A stretch of DNA of 64,000 nucleotides from Inia geoffrensis (lineage: Eukaryota; Chordata; Mammalia; Artiodactyla; Iniidae): contig CM070909.1 in the NCBI GenBank assembly GCA_036417435.1, positions 14,602,597 to 14,666,596 on the forward strand, given 5' to 3'. The notes beneath the pieces were generated by a model that did no database searches, was not told where the DNA came from, and was given only the letters and a program-made list of their open reading frames with translations. The translations under genes and the position numbers were made by a program. The first letter of the stretch is position 1. Every line of letters starts with the position of its first letter. This document shows, piece after piece, positions 12,999 to 25,429 of this stretch.

Positions 12999-13619
12999 CT
13001 CCATGGGGACATATCTTCCCTCTCTGATGTGGTAAGGGACGGAAGGGGAGGCCCCTAGCTTTCCGGGTATAAGGTCATTAGGTAGACCATGGATTATAAG
13101 GATATTTCATAAATTCCCAGTCTCAATTCTTCTAATATGTACAAAATGATTAAGAATGACAATTCTATTGCATCCACACACTCATTTTTTCCACTTATTC
13201 GTTTTCCCTTGGGAAGAAACCAAACACAGATATCAATAGCTTTGAAAATTTGTTTTTGATTCACTTTCTGCATCTGAGACTCTGGTTTCATTTAGAACCA
13301 GCACATACAGAGCAGGCCAAAGAAAGCCTTCAACACTCACAAGGCAGTGGAGGCCCAGAGTGATTCCTATAATGACTGAGTCATGAGAATTTAACTCAGG
13401 AACCCAACCTCCAGTAAGGGAGTCTTCTTCCTGAAGAATCTTAATGATCTGAACAATTTGTGAAATATTAAGCTAGAACGCTTTTATGAAATTTCACATC
13501 CACTTCAAAAGCGGGCATGGGGTTTGTTTCCTTCCTCGTGTCCACAGGTATGCCATTTATCGAGATGGCTAATAGCTGAGCTTTGCAGACTTAAAGACAG
13601 AGCAATAAGTAATAGTATG

Positions 13620-13832
13620 GACATAGTGTAGGGTATTGGGAGCCAGGGCTGCTAGGTTTAGAAGCCTGGTTGTGCCACTTACTTAACCTTCTCTCCTCAG
13701 TTTCCCCGTCTATAAGCAGGAATACTGTTAACTATTTCATAGAGTTGTTATGGACTTAATTAATATACATAAAATGTTTAGAACAATTCCTGGAACATCA
13801 GAAGAGCTCAATAAATGTTAGATTTTATTATT
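13620..13832 (+). mobile_element. MIR
   Basis: 'gcctggttgtgccacttact', 'cagtttccccgtctataagc', 'aagagctcaataaatgttag' give nearly the full MIR. Confidence 0.85.
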
Positions 13833-14157
13833 ATGTCTGGGTGAACCTACTCTTCATCCCATATAGGAAGAAAGGAAATGATAAAAGCCTGCTGGGGTAG
13901 CCCTCTAAGCTTACTTCAATGAGGAGAGAGTAGAGAATGGAAAAAAGAAGGGGAGAAGTGAGGTCACACATACAGCCAGGTGGAAAATGTCCTTGGGAGG
14001 TCGTTGCAAAGGTGTGGCCAAATGGCTTTGCTATTCACACAGTAAATTCTGGAAGAATGTCTTTATGGCCACCAGGAAATTCAATCATTTTCTCTTTTAT
14101 ACTTGGTAGAATTAAATTTCAGTTCATGACATAATTTTATCTCAGAAGAAGAAAACA

Positions 14158-14368
14158 GGGCTTCCCTGGTGGCGCAGTGGTTGAGAGTCTGCCTGCCGAT
14201 GCAGGGGACGCAGGTTCGTGCCCCGGTCCGGGAGGATCCCACGTGCCGCGGAGCGGCTGGGCCCGTGAGCCATGGCCGCTGAGTCTGCGCGTCCGGAGCC
14301 TGTGCTCCGCAACGGGAGAGGCCACAACGGTGAGAGGCCCGCGTACCGCAAAAAAAAAAAAAAAAAAA
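14158..14368 (+). mobile_element. CHR-2 SINE, full length
   Basis: Complete SINE, poly(A) tail, exact 12-bp duplications aagaagaaaaca at 14146-14157 and 14369-14380. Confidence 0.95.
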
Positions 14369-14380
14369 AAGAAGAAAACA

Positions 14381-17300
14381 ACTGGCAGATTAATCTTGAA
14401 AAAGGTCTGGCTTCTTGCTAAAAGAACTATTCATCCACACCAAGTCCCAAGGGTTAACCATAATGAAATCAAAGAATAGCTGTTGGGTAGTAAGAATTTC
14501 AGAGGTAAAAAATAATCGAATATTGACTCCAAGATGTAAGATCACATCATAAGGTACACAGCTTATTTTTTTCTCCTCATCTAAAGCCATTAAACGATAT
14601 ATAATTCCAGGAAAAGTGAGTCAATTGCTAAATTGCAAAACATGTACTTTCTACATATACACGTTGATTCCACACCACCACCAATGTCGAGTGATGTAAA
14701 CTGTTCGTCTTGACTTTCTGACTTAACAATAATGATCTTTCACTTCCTGATGACCTCAAAATATTTTACAGACATTACCTCACTAAGAAAGTAATAAAGG
14801 GAGATTCGTGTCCAAACATTATTAAAAAGTGGGATGGAAGCTATGTGGGTTGGAAGACATAAATTGCAATGAATGTAATAATAATAACTTGAAATATAAT
14901 AATATAATAACATGTAATAATATATAATGTAATAATAACTCATATCATATCATCTTTAATGGTTTAAAAAATGCCTTTTCAGTCACGATGTCATTTAAAT
15001 TTTAACATAAACCTGTGAGACAAGTGGGAGAACATAATAATCTGTGATCAAGAAAGCACTATAGCATTCAAATTGACTAATCAACTTAGTTTAGAATTTT
15101 AAAAATCAAATGCTAAATAAAAATAATTTTGTTTACAAATTTAAACGTGTAATGGTATACTCATTCCCCACTTTGTTTACAGCTCAAAAATTGGTGTCAT
15201 CTTCCGGAAATATATGCTGATAAAGAAAAGCCTTTCTTTTTAGCAGCCAAAAAAGCGTAAGCATCTATCTCAATTGTTAGTGAAAGAAAGCCAATGAAGG
15301 CATGAAATATGGTATTCGATCCAAACTTCTTGTTCAGGTATACAATTTCTAACCTAGGAAGAATATTTTCCCTGATGTTATGTAAAGTTTTATGCCTTAC
15401 AGCATGTTTATTTTACAATCTGTCATTCTGAGATTTCAAAAAATTATAAAGCTATTAAGATGTTTTCTTTTCTTTAAATAATTGACCTGCACATATCATT
15501 TTAGAAAAATTATTTTATTACCGTTTATCCTAAATCCATAAAAAGCACAGTTCTTGCACAGGCCCATGAATAGCACAGAAATAAAAAGCTCTTCCTGATT
15601 AACCCTAAACTCACACGTTTCAGGATTAGCCTGCCATGAACCCAGCTGGGAATAATGCCCAGTTTTATTTCAACTATGTATCTCTTCATCTTCTCTGCAG
15701 AGCCTAATGAGGAGCCTGTAAGCAAACACTTAATATCTCTGTCTTCCTATCAGATTTTTGTAGGAAGCCAAGTAACTTTTCCAAAAGTAAAATGTGTGAT
15801 GTGAATTTATGGAAATCCACTCTATACCGCTGTCACTCCCCAACTCCCGTAACCAAGACACCCAAATCAAACCCAGTGACACTTAGCAGTCAGAATATGA
15901 TGCTGAGCACAAATCAGGGAAGGGACGAAAGGGGTGAATCACAACACCTTTTATCCCATTTCCTCACCCACACCAATAGTCTCCAAAGGGATGCAGGGAG
16001 AAAATATTCAAACTTCTGTTTCTATTAATTTTAATCTCATCTTTTTAAAATGTCTACATTTTATATTTTTTTATAAGGCAAATAATATATCAGTACCATA
16101 GTGACAGGTGATTAAACCAAATGGTCCCAGTCCAAGTAAAAGGGAAAGATGTTCCTGTGTATATAGGACTAGTTTTGCAGGAAAGCAGGTGTTACTTATC
16201 CTCGAATGGAAGTTGTTTGCTTTTCTAAACTATTGGCTTGCTTCTTCTTCAAAAGAGAAGTATGACCTGCGACACTTTTTGCTAGAGAAGATACAATAAG
16301 CTAGAATGTCTGAAACTTCTTAATCCAGCAAACTTCCCCTACGCGTGCTACGTGATCATATGGGCCTAAGTTATCAGGAATGCACAGAGATCCAGATCAT
16401 TATTACAAGCTGTAAACCTGGGAAGACAGTGTGTTTGAACTGATGAATTTAATAGCATCCAATGACAGCAAATCATAATGACAGAGGGTGTGTCACAAAA
16501 GCAGTCAGAGGCGAATTATGAAAAATGCATATTACCAAGTCAGTTTGGGGGTGACTGTACTTCTTACTTCTTAAGTGGGCCAACCCTCAGGAGTTCTTTC
16601 AGAATATGATCCGAGGTACTTAAAATGTCTCCCTTAGCTGGCATGATTTGAAATACAAGGAAGAATGGAGGCAGGCATAAAATGATATTCTGTTTTAGAT
16701 GTAATTTTATTTTCCCGTAACCTAATATAACAGTCTGATGGAAAGTGACAGAAAAGCAGCTCCAGTAATTTGTCAAACACAGACCAAACACTGCAAAAAT
16801 AGCCTCCATATAATTCCCCCAACACTTACTTTATTCTTAAGCAGGCAAAGCCTTAGGGAAGGGTGCACGTCCCTGATATTTTTTTTCCTGGTGGCTATGT
16901 TTATATAATATTCATTTCCCCCAAAACATTTAGATCTTATGTTGATTGCCACAATTGCTAGACTACACACAAATTGAATCCAAATCATGCAATGTTTCAA
17001 CAAGTAGAATATAGAACACAAAATATTTAATTTCTTTGGTCCAGAGGTATGTGCCATATTCCTAAAATAGTGCCCGTTAACAACCTAAACCTCAAATGCA
17101 TTCCTTAAAAAGGAATAGTATGAGCTGGGAGAGAATTCTGTGAGCTATAACTTGATATTCTAAGACCTTCATTATAATCTCCATGTTAAAAACTGTGCCT
17201 CTTTCTTCCTTTTCGTAAGGAGGGGGAAAGTCTCGAGTAATTAAATTACCTCAGTTTGTCTGATTATTTTTCCGTCTATGTAATCTGGCCCTGGAGGATT

Positions 17301-17565
17301 CAATGGGAGGTTTCCCCTGCATGCTTATTAGAGGAGTTCATACGTACTAGAGAAAAGAAGCTGTATTGTTTCCAGATAGGTTGCTGAAATTCCAGAAATT
17401 GAGTTAAATGAAAAAGAATTTAACCTTGGTGACTTGATCTTGGGTTTAAAGGACTCAGACATACTAAAATAATCTCTACCGATCACTCTTTTTAATGGAG
17501 ACTAAGACTGATTGAACAACATACAGGAACTTTCAAATACACATGTAATATAATATTTACAGTTT
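14381..17565. other. no gene seen
   Basis: AT-rich, with an (ATA/ATAAT)-rich patch at about 14875-14945. No repeat family recognised. The same is true of 13008-13619. Confidence 0.5.
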
Positions 17566-17705
17566 TATAGAGTAGATGTTAGTTGTTCCCATCTTACTGG
17601 AGATAAGACTGAGTCTCAGAGTTTAAGTAACTAGTCTAAGGTCATGGAGCTACATGACTGCAAAGCACATTAATCCCAGGGCTCTCTCTTCTGCTTCACA
17701 CTACG
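17566..17705 (-). mobile_element. MIR fragment
   Basis: 'taagactgagtctcagagtt', 'aactagtctaaggtcatgga' are reversed MIR boxes. Confidence 0.7.
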
Positions 17706-17940
17706 CCACCTTTACTGAGTTGGTTCTAATAAATCAACAACTTCAGTAAAATGCCTGTTCAGAATATTGTGGTCAACAAACACAATATAGTCACAGGAAT
17801 GAGTCCCAACCTGTGCAAACCCCTGCCCCACACATCTTCTTGAATGTAGAAACTGTGACTGGCTTCGAACCAATGGAATATGGCAAAGGTGATGGGACAT
17901 TTGTCCCATAATTATGATGTTACATAAGGCTGGGATAAGA

Positions 17941-18120
17941 GGGACTTCCCTGGTGGTCCATTGGGTAAGACTCCACGCTCCCAATGCAGGGGGCCCGGTT
18001 CAACCCCTGGTCGGGGACTAGATCCTGCATGCATGCCACGACTAAGAATCCGCATGCCACAACTAAAGACCCCGCATGTCGCAAGGAAGACCCCGCATGT
18101 CACAACAAAGTCCCCGCGTT
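17941..18120 (+). mobile_element. CHR-1-type SINE with short tandem 3' part
   Basis: Starts 'gggacttccctggtggtcca' and carries a tRNA-like 'ggttcaacccctggtcggg'. The 3' part repeats a unit of roughly 22-24 bases three to four times ('ccccgcatgtcgcaa', 'ccccgcatgtcacaa', 'tccccgcg'), a known long CHR form. No clear poly(A). Confidence 0.82.
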
Positions 18121-19097
18121 ACTACATTAAACACCTAAAGAGTTTAAAGAGTTAAACTGCGTCTTCTATGGTAATGCACTTCTGAAGGAAGCAAAGTCAA
18201 TCTCCTTAATGATATTCATCTGTGCCAATCTGTAAGGCACAGCGCATCCGCCCCCTCAAGGAATGCTGATGAAAGATGAGCTTTTAAAAGTTTGTCTCTA
18301 TGGCACGCAAGAGTTGCAGAAGCCATCAGCAGCATATTGGCACTGCGTGTTTCAACATGGATCCGCAGGCTCTGAGGTTTGGTTTGGAAGTCAGAATTCC
18401 TTGATTTCCAAGATGGTCAGGTAAATCAGTTAAAAGTGGTACTCCTCCTTAATCTCCTCTCTTCTTTCACTTCCTGTCTTCAAATGTGCAATAAACGTGT
18501 TCTCACTTGTGGGAGTGATTGTTACCTTGATCCTTGTGGATTCTTCCCTTTACCATATGATGCTGTGAAATTCTACACTGACACTAACAATTAAGTCCAG
18601 TGCAGCAGTTTTGGGGAATGCCTATAGGCCTTTATGTGCTGAACAGCCAATGTCCTCATGGGATAATCTTCTGTTTGCTTCAATAAGGGTGACAGTATTC
18701 CTGAACGATCAATTGTCAGAAACAGAGGCCCCCTTCACGCCATTTCCCTCCCTGAATCACCATTTCCTGCCACAGTAGTTTTAGAGCTGTCTTACTACTC
18801 TAAGAGCATAATACATTAATTTGACAGCAAAGATGAGCACACACAAAAAATGTAGTAAAAACAAACATTCATTCCCTGAAGCTACAAATTAGTTGCTCCT
18901 GTCTGTTTCGAAGACTTGTAGGTCTGATTAATTCAGTATTTGGAAAACACTGCTATGTGATCTCATTCTCAGCTATGATAAGCTAGGAAGGAGTTAGGTA
19001 ATGAGTGAGAGGTTCAGTGATGCAATTGGAAAACAGACTTTGAGCCTTCACTGTGGGCAACGAACTAAGCCGGGTTCTGTGCTGGGTGATGGCCCTC
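18121..19097. other. no gene seen
   Basis: Unique-looking DNA. Also nothing recognised in 19601-20387, 20839-21739, 22831-23154 and 23963-24704. Confidence 0.5.
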
Positions 19098-19173
19098 AAC
19101 ATTGGCTTCTCACCGAAGTCAGAAGGGGAACTTTAAAAAATGCTGATGCCTGGGTCTAAGATGTGGCCGGAGA
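19098..19173 (+). mobile_element. MER5-like fragment
   Basis: 'ggaactttaaaaaatgctgatgcctgggtc' style sequence matches the middle of MER5-type hAT MITEs; cut off at the right by a CHR-2 SINE. Confidence 0.45.
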
Positions 19174-19379
19174 TTTTTTTTTTCTTTGCAGTGTCTGGGC
19201 CTCTCACTGTTGTGGCCTCTCCCATTGCGGAGCACAGGCTCCGGACGCACAGGCTCAGAGGCCATGGCTCACGGGCCCAGCCGCTCCACAGCATGTGGGA
19301 TCTTCCCGGACCGGGGCACGAACCCGTGTCCCCTGCATCGGCAGGCAGACTCTCAACCACTGCGCCACCAGGGAAGCCC
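19174..19379 (-). mobile_element. CHR-2 SINE, inserted in a MER5-like repeat
   Basis: Reverse-oriented full SINE: T-rich tail at left, 'ccaccagggaagccc' at right. A MER5-type segment ends at its left edge. Confidence 0.92.
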
Positions 19380-19429
19380 TGTGTGTGCTCTTTTGAAGCA
19401 CATTCTTATTGAAATTTCATGGGACATAT

Positions 19430-19600
19430 ATATACTAGGCATAATTATTCTCATTTACACAAGAGAGAACTTAGGCCCAGAAAGGTCAAGAGGATTGCTG
19501 CAGGTTTCAGGCATCAGTGCTAGTTCTTATCCAGGTCTTACTCCAGAGCCTATGCATCACCTGCTCCACGGAAGGAGAAAGTGAGACGGCTAGGCAGGTA
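19430..19600 (-). mobile_element. MIR fragment
   Basis: 'aattattctcatttacacaa', 'cttaggcccagaaaggtcaa' are reversed MIR boxes. Confidence 0.7.
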
Positions 19601-20387
19601 CCCAATTTATAACCGTGTAATCACTTAGCCTCCAGTGAGAGCTCTTAGTCATTTCTCATCACCAATTTCTCCTTTGGAGTCATGAAACTAATAATCTCTC
19701 CCCTTAACAATCCCCTCTCACATTGATCTTGGCTGTGACCTAGACATCAATATTTGTAAAGCTCCCTTACCTAATTCTAATGTACACCCAAAGGCTGAGA
19801 ATCAATTGACAGAGGATATGAAAATGGATAGGGAAGTTCCTTAAGGAACTTGCAATTCAATTCAGTGACCATCCACCCTGGGAACCCCTCATTCCCCTAG
19901 ATCTCCTCAGATGCCACTACCTTCCACTGGGGGAAGACACTTCATTTAGTGTCAGGAAACCTCTTAAGTGTGTATGAAAGCGATGGCATCACTTTTGAGC
20001 AATAATAAGGTATCTTAGGGGAAAATTCTGAGGCTGGACTCTCTGGGGACAATAATAATTTTAAAAGATCTTCCTGTATTATTATCAAAGTGTGTTCTCT
20101 GTTACCACAATTAAGAAATTACTAGCATGATGACAACATTGAGAAGTGAAATGGTTGATTTTTTTCCTGTTTAGCTTTGACAGCCATCCATAGTGTTTGG
20201 ATGTCTGCTGAGCCGTGCACTCAAGCCAAAGATTAACCCCTATGCGGGAAACATGGAAAAGCAATGCACATTAAATTCTAAAGTTTTAAATCTTCGTCTG
20301 AGGAGGAAAAGGTTAGAAGGAAAATAAAAAATCGTGATATCAATCTGATATATTATTTAGAGAATCTGTCTTGGAGTCAAAGAGATG

Positions 20388-20572
20388 ACGGAGAAGAGGG
20401 TGGAGAGGAGGAGAGGAGGAGGAGGGAGGGAGGGAGGTGGAAGGGGAAGGGAAGGGGGAGGGGGGAGAGATGGAGAAGAAGGAGGGGAGGGGATGCAGGA
20501 GGACGAAGGGTCGGGGGAGAAGGCGAGGAGGAACGGGGGCGCGGGGCGGGGGAGAAAGAACAGGGGGAAACT
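20388..20572 (+). repeat. long purine-rich (GGA/GGGA) tract
   Basis: About 185 bases almost free of pyrimidines on the plus strand, with many GGG runs. Could form triplex or quadruplex structures. RERG reads the pyrimidine complement. Confidence 0.9.
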
Positions 20573-20615
20573 GCTTGATTCAGAAGGAGAAGAGGAAGAA
20601 ACAAAAAAGACAAAA

Positions 20616-20830
20616 GGGCTTCCCTGGTGGCGCAGTGGATGAGAGTCCGCCCGCCGATGCCGGGGGCGCGGGTTCGTGCCCTGGTTCGGGAAGATCCCAC
20701 ATGCCGCGGAGCGGCTGGGCCCGTGAGCCATGGCCGCTGAGCCTGCGCGTCCGGAGCGTGTTGCTCCGCAACGGGAGAGGCCACGACAGTGAGAGGCCCG
20801 CGTACCGCAAAAAAAAAAAAAAAAAAAAAA
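20616..20830 (+). mobile_element. CHR-2 SINE beside a purine tract
   Basis: Full SINE with 22-A tail. Near-exact duplications gacaaaag (20609-20616) and gactaaag (20831-20838). One extra base at 'gagcgtgttgctccgc' distinguishes this copy. Confidence 0.93.
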
Positions 20831-21747
20831 GACTAAAGATCAGAGGCTACTTTGTCACAGCCATATGGGATAAGTGACAAAGAACAGGCCCTGCGATTAA
20901 TGAAAGTAAGCTGCCGAAGTACAGGACCGTGCAGAAAATGACAAAGCATTTAATTTTACAGTGACAGCCGCAGCTCTGGGGATTTCCCGGAGATTAATGG
21001 AGCAGCTGGGAAGAGTCGATGGCCCTGGGGACGGCCAAAATGATGCCAGTCAAGGAATAATACCCAGGAAAAGCCTCTTGTTAACTTCACTATGAAGCAG
21101 AAAATGGAGGAGGACTTGGGTGCTTGCTTTTGCTTTCTTCTTTTTCTTCCTATTAAAAAACATTAACGCAGGGGACAATTTGGCTTCAATTCAGATTCCT
21201 ACAGAGATCATTAGACCGCCTATCTCCTCTCTCTCTCTTCAAGTCTCTTAACTATAGGTAAAACTTTTCCACTACCCCAGGCTAAATTGGGAGTTATGGC
21301 CAGGATAATTTTTGAGAAGGTGGGAAAGAAGTAACAATAGACTTTAGGAAAATTGGGATTTCAAGAGGTGATAGAACCAGCATTCCAGTCAACAAGTAGG
21401 ATTAAGGCACCATGATGAATCCTAAGTAAAAGGCACTACTTTTTTGGGAGAGCAAAGCTCACAATGAACCTGAGAGTAAATGCAGCATTTAGCACAGCCA
21501 AATGCTAAATATGAATATATTAATGCAAAATTTAAGTGTGATTTGACTGGCAGCCAGAAAGTTCTTTAGGTCTGGGGTTTTAGCACTATTACTAATTTGC
21601 TCATACTTCAGTGACCAGCCATAACACTATTAGCTCTTAAGTTTGACAATGTTAGGTAGAAATGGGAATTAAGGTCATACACATAATACTGCTTTTTCTT
21701 GGTCTTTTGGCTATTTTTAGCAGCAAAATGAAATACTCTGAGACCTT

Positions 21748-21961
21748 GTTTTTTGTTTTGTTTTGTTTTGCGGTACGCGGGCCTCTCACTGCTGTGGCCT
21801 CTCCCATTGCGGAGCACAGGCTCCGGACGCGCAGGCTCAGCGGCCATGGCTCATGGGCCCGGCCGCTCCGCAGCACGTGGGATCTTCCCGGACCGGGGCA
21901 TGAACCCGCGTCACCTGCATCGGTAGGCGGACTCTCAACCACTGCGCCACCAGGGAAGCTC
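21748..21961 (-). mobile_element. CHR-2 SINE, reverse orientation
   Basis: Tail is a (TTTTG)n stretch. Flanks gagaccttgtttt (21740-21752) and gagactttgtttt (21963-21975) are 13-bp duplications with one mismatch. Confidence 0.93.
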
Positions 21962-22164
21962 CGAGACTTTGTTTTGCATTGTACTAGGGGAACTACATTG
22001 AAGTAAGATTTTATCATAATTTTAGAAGACTGCATATTGTTTTCCTCTGCATTATCAGGAAATAAATACCAAAGATAAAGGAACCTAGAAAATTTCTTCC
22101 CACCAGAGTAAATAAGGATAAAGAACATCAAGGTGGGTTCTAGAGTTACAGAGCTAGAATGGGT

Positions 22165-22310
22165 TCTTGGACAAGCAGTAGTGTTATTATAAGGATGAGA
22201 AATAGATATGCAAAGAGCTGGATAACTTACTTGCCCAAGGTCACAAGGCTAATTAGCGGCAAAGTCAGGACCATAACTTCTGCCCCCTCCTTCACCCAAT
22301 CCAATGTTCA
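22165..22310 (-). mobile_element. MIR fragment
   Basis: 'taacttacttgcccaaggtc' then 'acaaggctaattagcggcaa' match reversed MIR. Confidence 0.65.
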
Positions 22311-22639
22311 CGTACTTCCGCCAGTGTTTTCTTTTTCTCACATGGCCAGAGTTAACGCCTTCTCTGAAGAGATGTCCATCTTTCACACTCTAACAGAATA
22401 GGCTTTTGACAAAGGATAAGAAAGAACATTCTGCTCAAATATCCAAGGTTGGGTAACCACTGCTACTTGGAGAAGGTCACAGTGCCTCTACAGATATATT
22501 GAGGAAGTTACACAAACACATAGACAAAGGTTTTGAATCTATTAACATTCTTCTTTGATCATCATGCATGAAGAGGTGCTCAGAAAGGAGGCAGTACAAG
22601 TACATCAACAAAAAGGGAATGGCCTTTGGGGTCCAGTCT

Positions 22640-22830
22640 TGCTCCAGCACTATAGCTCCTACTCTGAACATGTCATTAATTTTTTTCTGAACTGTGGCTT
22701 TACCAAGAAATGAAGGCATCCTTTACACACTTAGTGTGGAGATAAAAATGAGATACCATTTAAACTGTATTTAGCACAGAATGGGTACACATAATGTGTG
22801 CTTATACCAATGTCATATTAAAATTGTATT
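22640..22830 (+). mobile_element. MIR fragment, weak
   Basis: 'agtcttgctccagcactata', 'gataaaaatgagataccatt', 'gcacagaatgggtacacata' resemble a decayed plus-strand MIR. Confidence 0.45.
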
Positions 22831-23154
22831 TAGCATGTAACGGGTGATCAATAGTAAGATGTTATTTGCTTTTCCTTCAAAGGGCTTTTCCAGCCCCAAT
22901 TACAGTTCTTAGAGAGAAATAAATGTTCTACTTGAGAGAAGGAGGAATCTATTAACCCTTCCATAGCTCTCCGCTCTCCACTGGCAGGAGTTAAGGGAAC
23001 ACCCCAACCCCACACGTCCTTTCAGAGTAAAGAGATCAAGGGATCTCTTGACATCAGTCACCAGAAGAAGCCAGGGTATCCCACACTGTCCCTATTCCTG
23101 ATAAGTCAAACAGAACTTTCTTTGTTGATGGAGATGTTCTGTATTTGCACTGTG

Positions 23155-23846
23155 CTACCTGGATTACTGAAATAGTCTCCTAACTGGGGTCTCTGTTCCT
23201 ACCTTTGTTTTCAATCTCTCTCCCCCAGTGCACACCGTATTGTATTCTTAGTGTAGAAATTAGAGTAGTGTTATTAAAACATAAGCCATATCATGTCATT
23301 CCTCTGCTTAAAAAATTCCAATGGTTTTTCATGTCATTCCAGTAAGAGTTAAAGTCTTTACAGTGACCTAAGACCCAATGTGGTTTCACCATCCTCAAGA
23401 GTCTCCTTGACCTCTCTCGTCCTCCATTCCTCTCTCTCCAGCTAAACTGGGCTTCCTCTTTGGTGTCCTTTCAGACATAACATCTTTGCACTCACTGTTC
23501 CCTTTGGCAGAAATGTTCTTTATTCAGATGACCATATGACTCACTCCCTCACTTTCTTCAGATCTTTGCTTAAATGCAGTCTTCTTCCTGACATCTGCTC
23601 TGATCAGTCTATTTAGAATTGCAATCCTCAACACTCTGTTTCTATTCCCATCTTTATTTTTTTCCCATCACCGCTATCGTACTCTGACATAATGTACATT
23701 GCAAATATTCATTTTCTTATTATATCTCTGACCCTTTATAATGCAAATTCCATTGTTCTTAACTATTTTGTTTATTGCCATATTCCCAGAGCCTCAGACA
23801 GTGACTAGTATATAAATATTGATTGAGTAAATGATTCTACAGCTAG
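23155..23846 (+). mobile_element. L2 3' region
   Basis: Follows the L2 3' consensus for about 690 bases: 'atagtctcctaactggggtc', 'catgtcattcctctgcttaa', 'aagacccaatgtggtttcac', and the end 'tattgattgagtaaatgatt'. Diverged with small gaps. Confidence 0.82.
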
Positions 23847-23859
23847 ACTGTTAGGAAGA

Positions 23860-23962
23860 AAGGGCTTCTGGGAGAGGAATTTTCACAATAAGGAAAGGGC
23901 TTCTGGGAGAGGAATTTTCACAATAAGGAAAGGGCTTCTGGGAGAGGAATTTTCACAATAAG
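23860..23962 (+). repeat. three perfect 35-bp tandem copies
   Basis: The unit starts aagggcttctgggagaggaa at 23860, 23895 and 23930. Copies are identical until the last bases of the third. Confidence 0.97.
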
Positions 23963-24704
23963 TGAGGGTTATGAGGTGAAGAGTTCGGTAAATCCCATCC
24001 TCAAAAATTTATGAATAAGGCAGAAAGCCACAGTTTCCTAGTTATCACCTATTTCATCAAGGATACAGACCAGAGATCTTGACATTAAGAAATCCATATG
24101 ATTTCTTAGACTCCGTACATCTCCACATTTGCTCTTTTCATAATCATCTATCCACTTCTTAATATTAACTTTAAATGTTACTATTCTTAGTAATAGGAAG
24201 ACAGGGAGGAGTTGGGGGTGCATTATATAGAGTCTGGCTTAGGGATTCGATTAGGGGGTTCAAAGAACTGCAAGAATTAAAGCAGCTGTTGACACCTTAA
24301 GTAAAGCCTGAAAGACCTTCCATCCACAGGGCCTATGGTAAGGGACATAGGAGAGCACGAAAAGGCAACTTGGGTCTACGATGGGTCCTCGGATATTAAA
24401 CAGTGGGAAGACCTGTAGGCTGCTCCAAAACCTGAAAGCAAATGTCACTGGTCATGGGTTATGTACACATCATAATCCAGGGTTGTCCAAAGGTGGTAAG
24501 ATGTTCCTTAATTTTTAAGTTAACCCAGGTTCTGGTACTAGAGCCAAAGAGAGTTTTTGCTATTTGGAACCTCCAGGTTTAATAGCTGAAAAATATAAGG
24601 ATAGGTAAAAACAAGACCAAGATCCCTGGTTGAAGACCCTGATAATGGACAGAGCTAAAGATAGGAAATACAGAAGAGGGAATAAAGGCATCTGGGGCAA
24701 GTGT

Positions 24705-25345
24705 ATTCATTTTCTGTGACTGCATAACAAATTGCCACAAACGTAGTGGCTCAGGCACCCTTTAGTATCTCATAGCTTCTTGTCCCACCACACTGCTCAG
24801 GGGCTCCCTGGGCTGCCACCAAGGGGTCAGCTGGGGACTGTGGTCTCATCAGAGGCTTGACTTGGGAAAGGTGCATGTTCAAGCCTCCTCGGGTTGTTGG
24901 TACAATTCAATTCCTCATGGTTGGGGACTAAGATTCATTTTTTTTGCTGACTGTTGAGGGGAGGAGGGTGTGCGTTAGGGGGCTCTGAGCACCTAGAAGT
25001 TAGCCATAGTTCCTTGCCACACAGCTGTCTCACAACAAGGCATCTTACTTATTCAAAGCCAGCAAGGGGAGGGTGTCTCTCTCACTCCAATCTGCTAAGA
25101 CGGAGTCTTACGTAATGTAACTTAATCACAGAAGTGACACCCCATCACCTTTGCCATTTTCGATTGTTTAGAAGCAAGTCACAAGTTCTACCTGAATTCG
25201 AGGGGAAGGGACACGGCTCATTAGGGGTCATCTTAAGGTGTGTCTGTCACGCTCACACAAGCGTCATCATAGATCTCCAGATAATCATATTTGAGTCACA
25301 GGCCACTGCCATACATGACAGCATCAATCTATGTGTAGCCTAAGA
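24705..25345 (+). repeat. ancient placental interspersed repeat, family not named
   Basis: 'aacaaattgccacaaacgta', 'gtggctcaggcaccctttag', 'cacagaagtgacaccccatc', 'agaagcaagtcacaagttct' are boxes of a common old mammalian repeat, probably LTR-type. I cannot assign the family by eye. Confidence 0.55.
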
Positions 25346-25429
25346 AATGACGTATGGAGTCTAGATGTGGAATTGAACATTCTCCACAGTAAATCTTCCC
25401 TCTCCCTCACCACCCTCATGCAATCAAGC

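Noticed and set aside
12733..13058. Open frames in CHR-2 SINEs (peptides with PADAGD or AQAPDAQAQRPWL)
   Set aside because: The same peptides recur at every SINE copy on both strands; they are by-products of the repeat, not genes.
17941..18120. Possible tRNA gene (tRNA-like box in SINEs)
   Set aside because: The A and B box matches belong to tRNA-derived SINEs; no cloverleaf with intact acceptor stem is seen.
20357..20877. 135-146-codon frames across the purine tract
   Set aside because: Low-complexity Gly/Glu/Arg or Pro/Ser/Leu products of the repeat and the neighbouring SINE.
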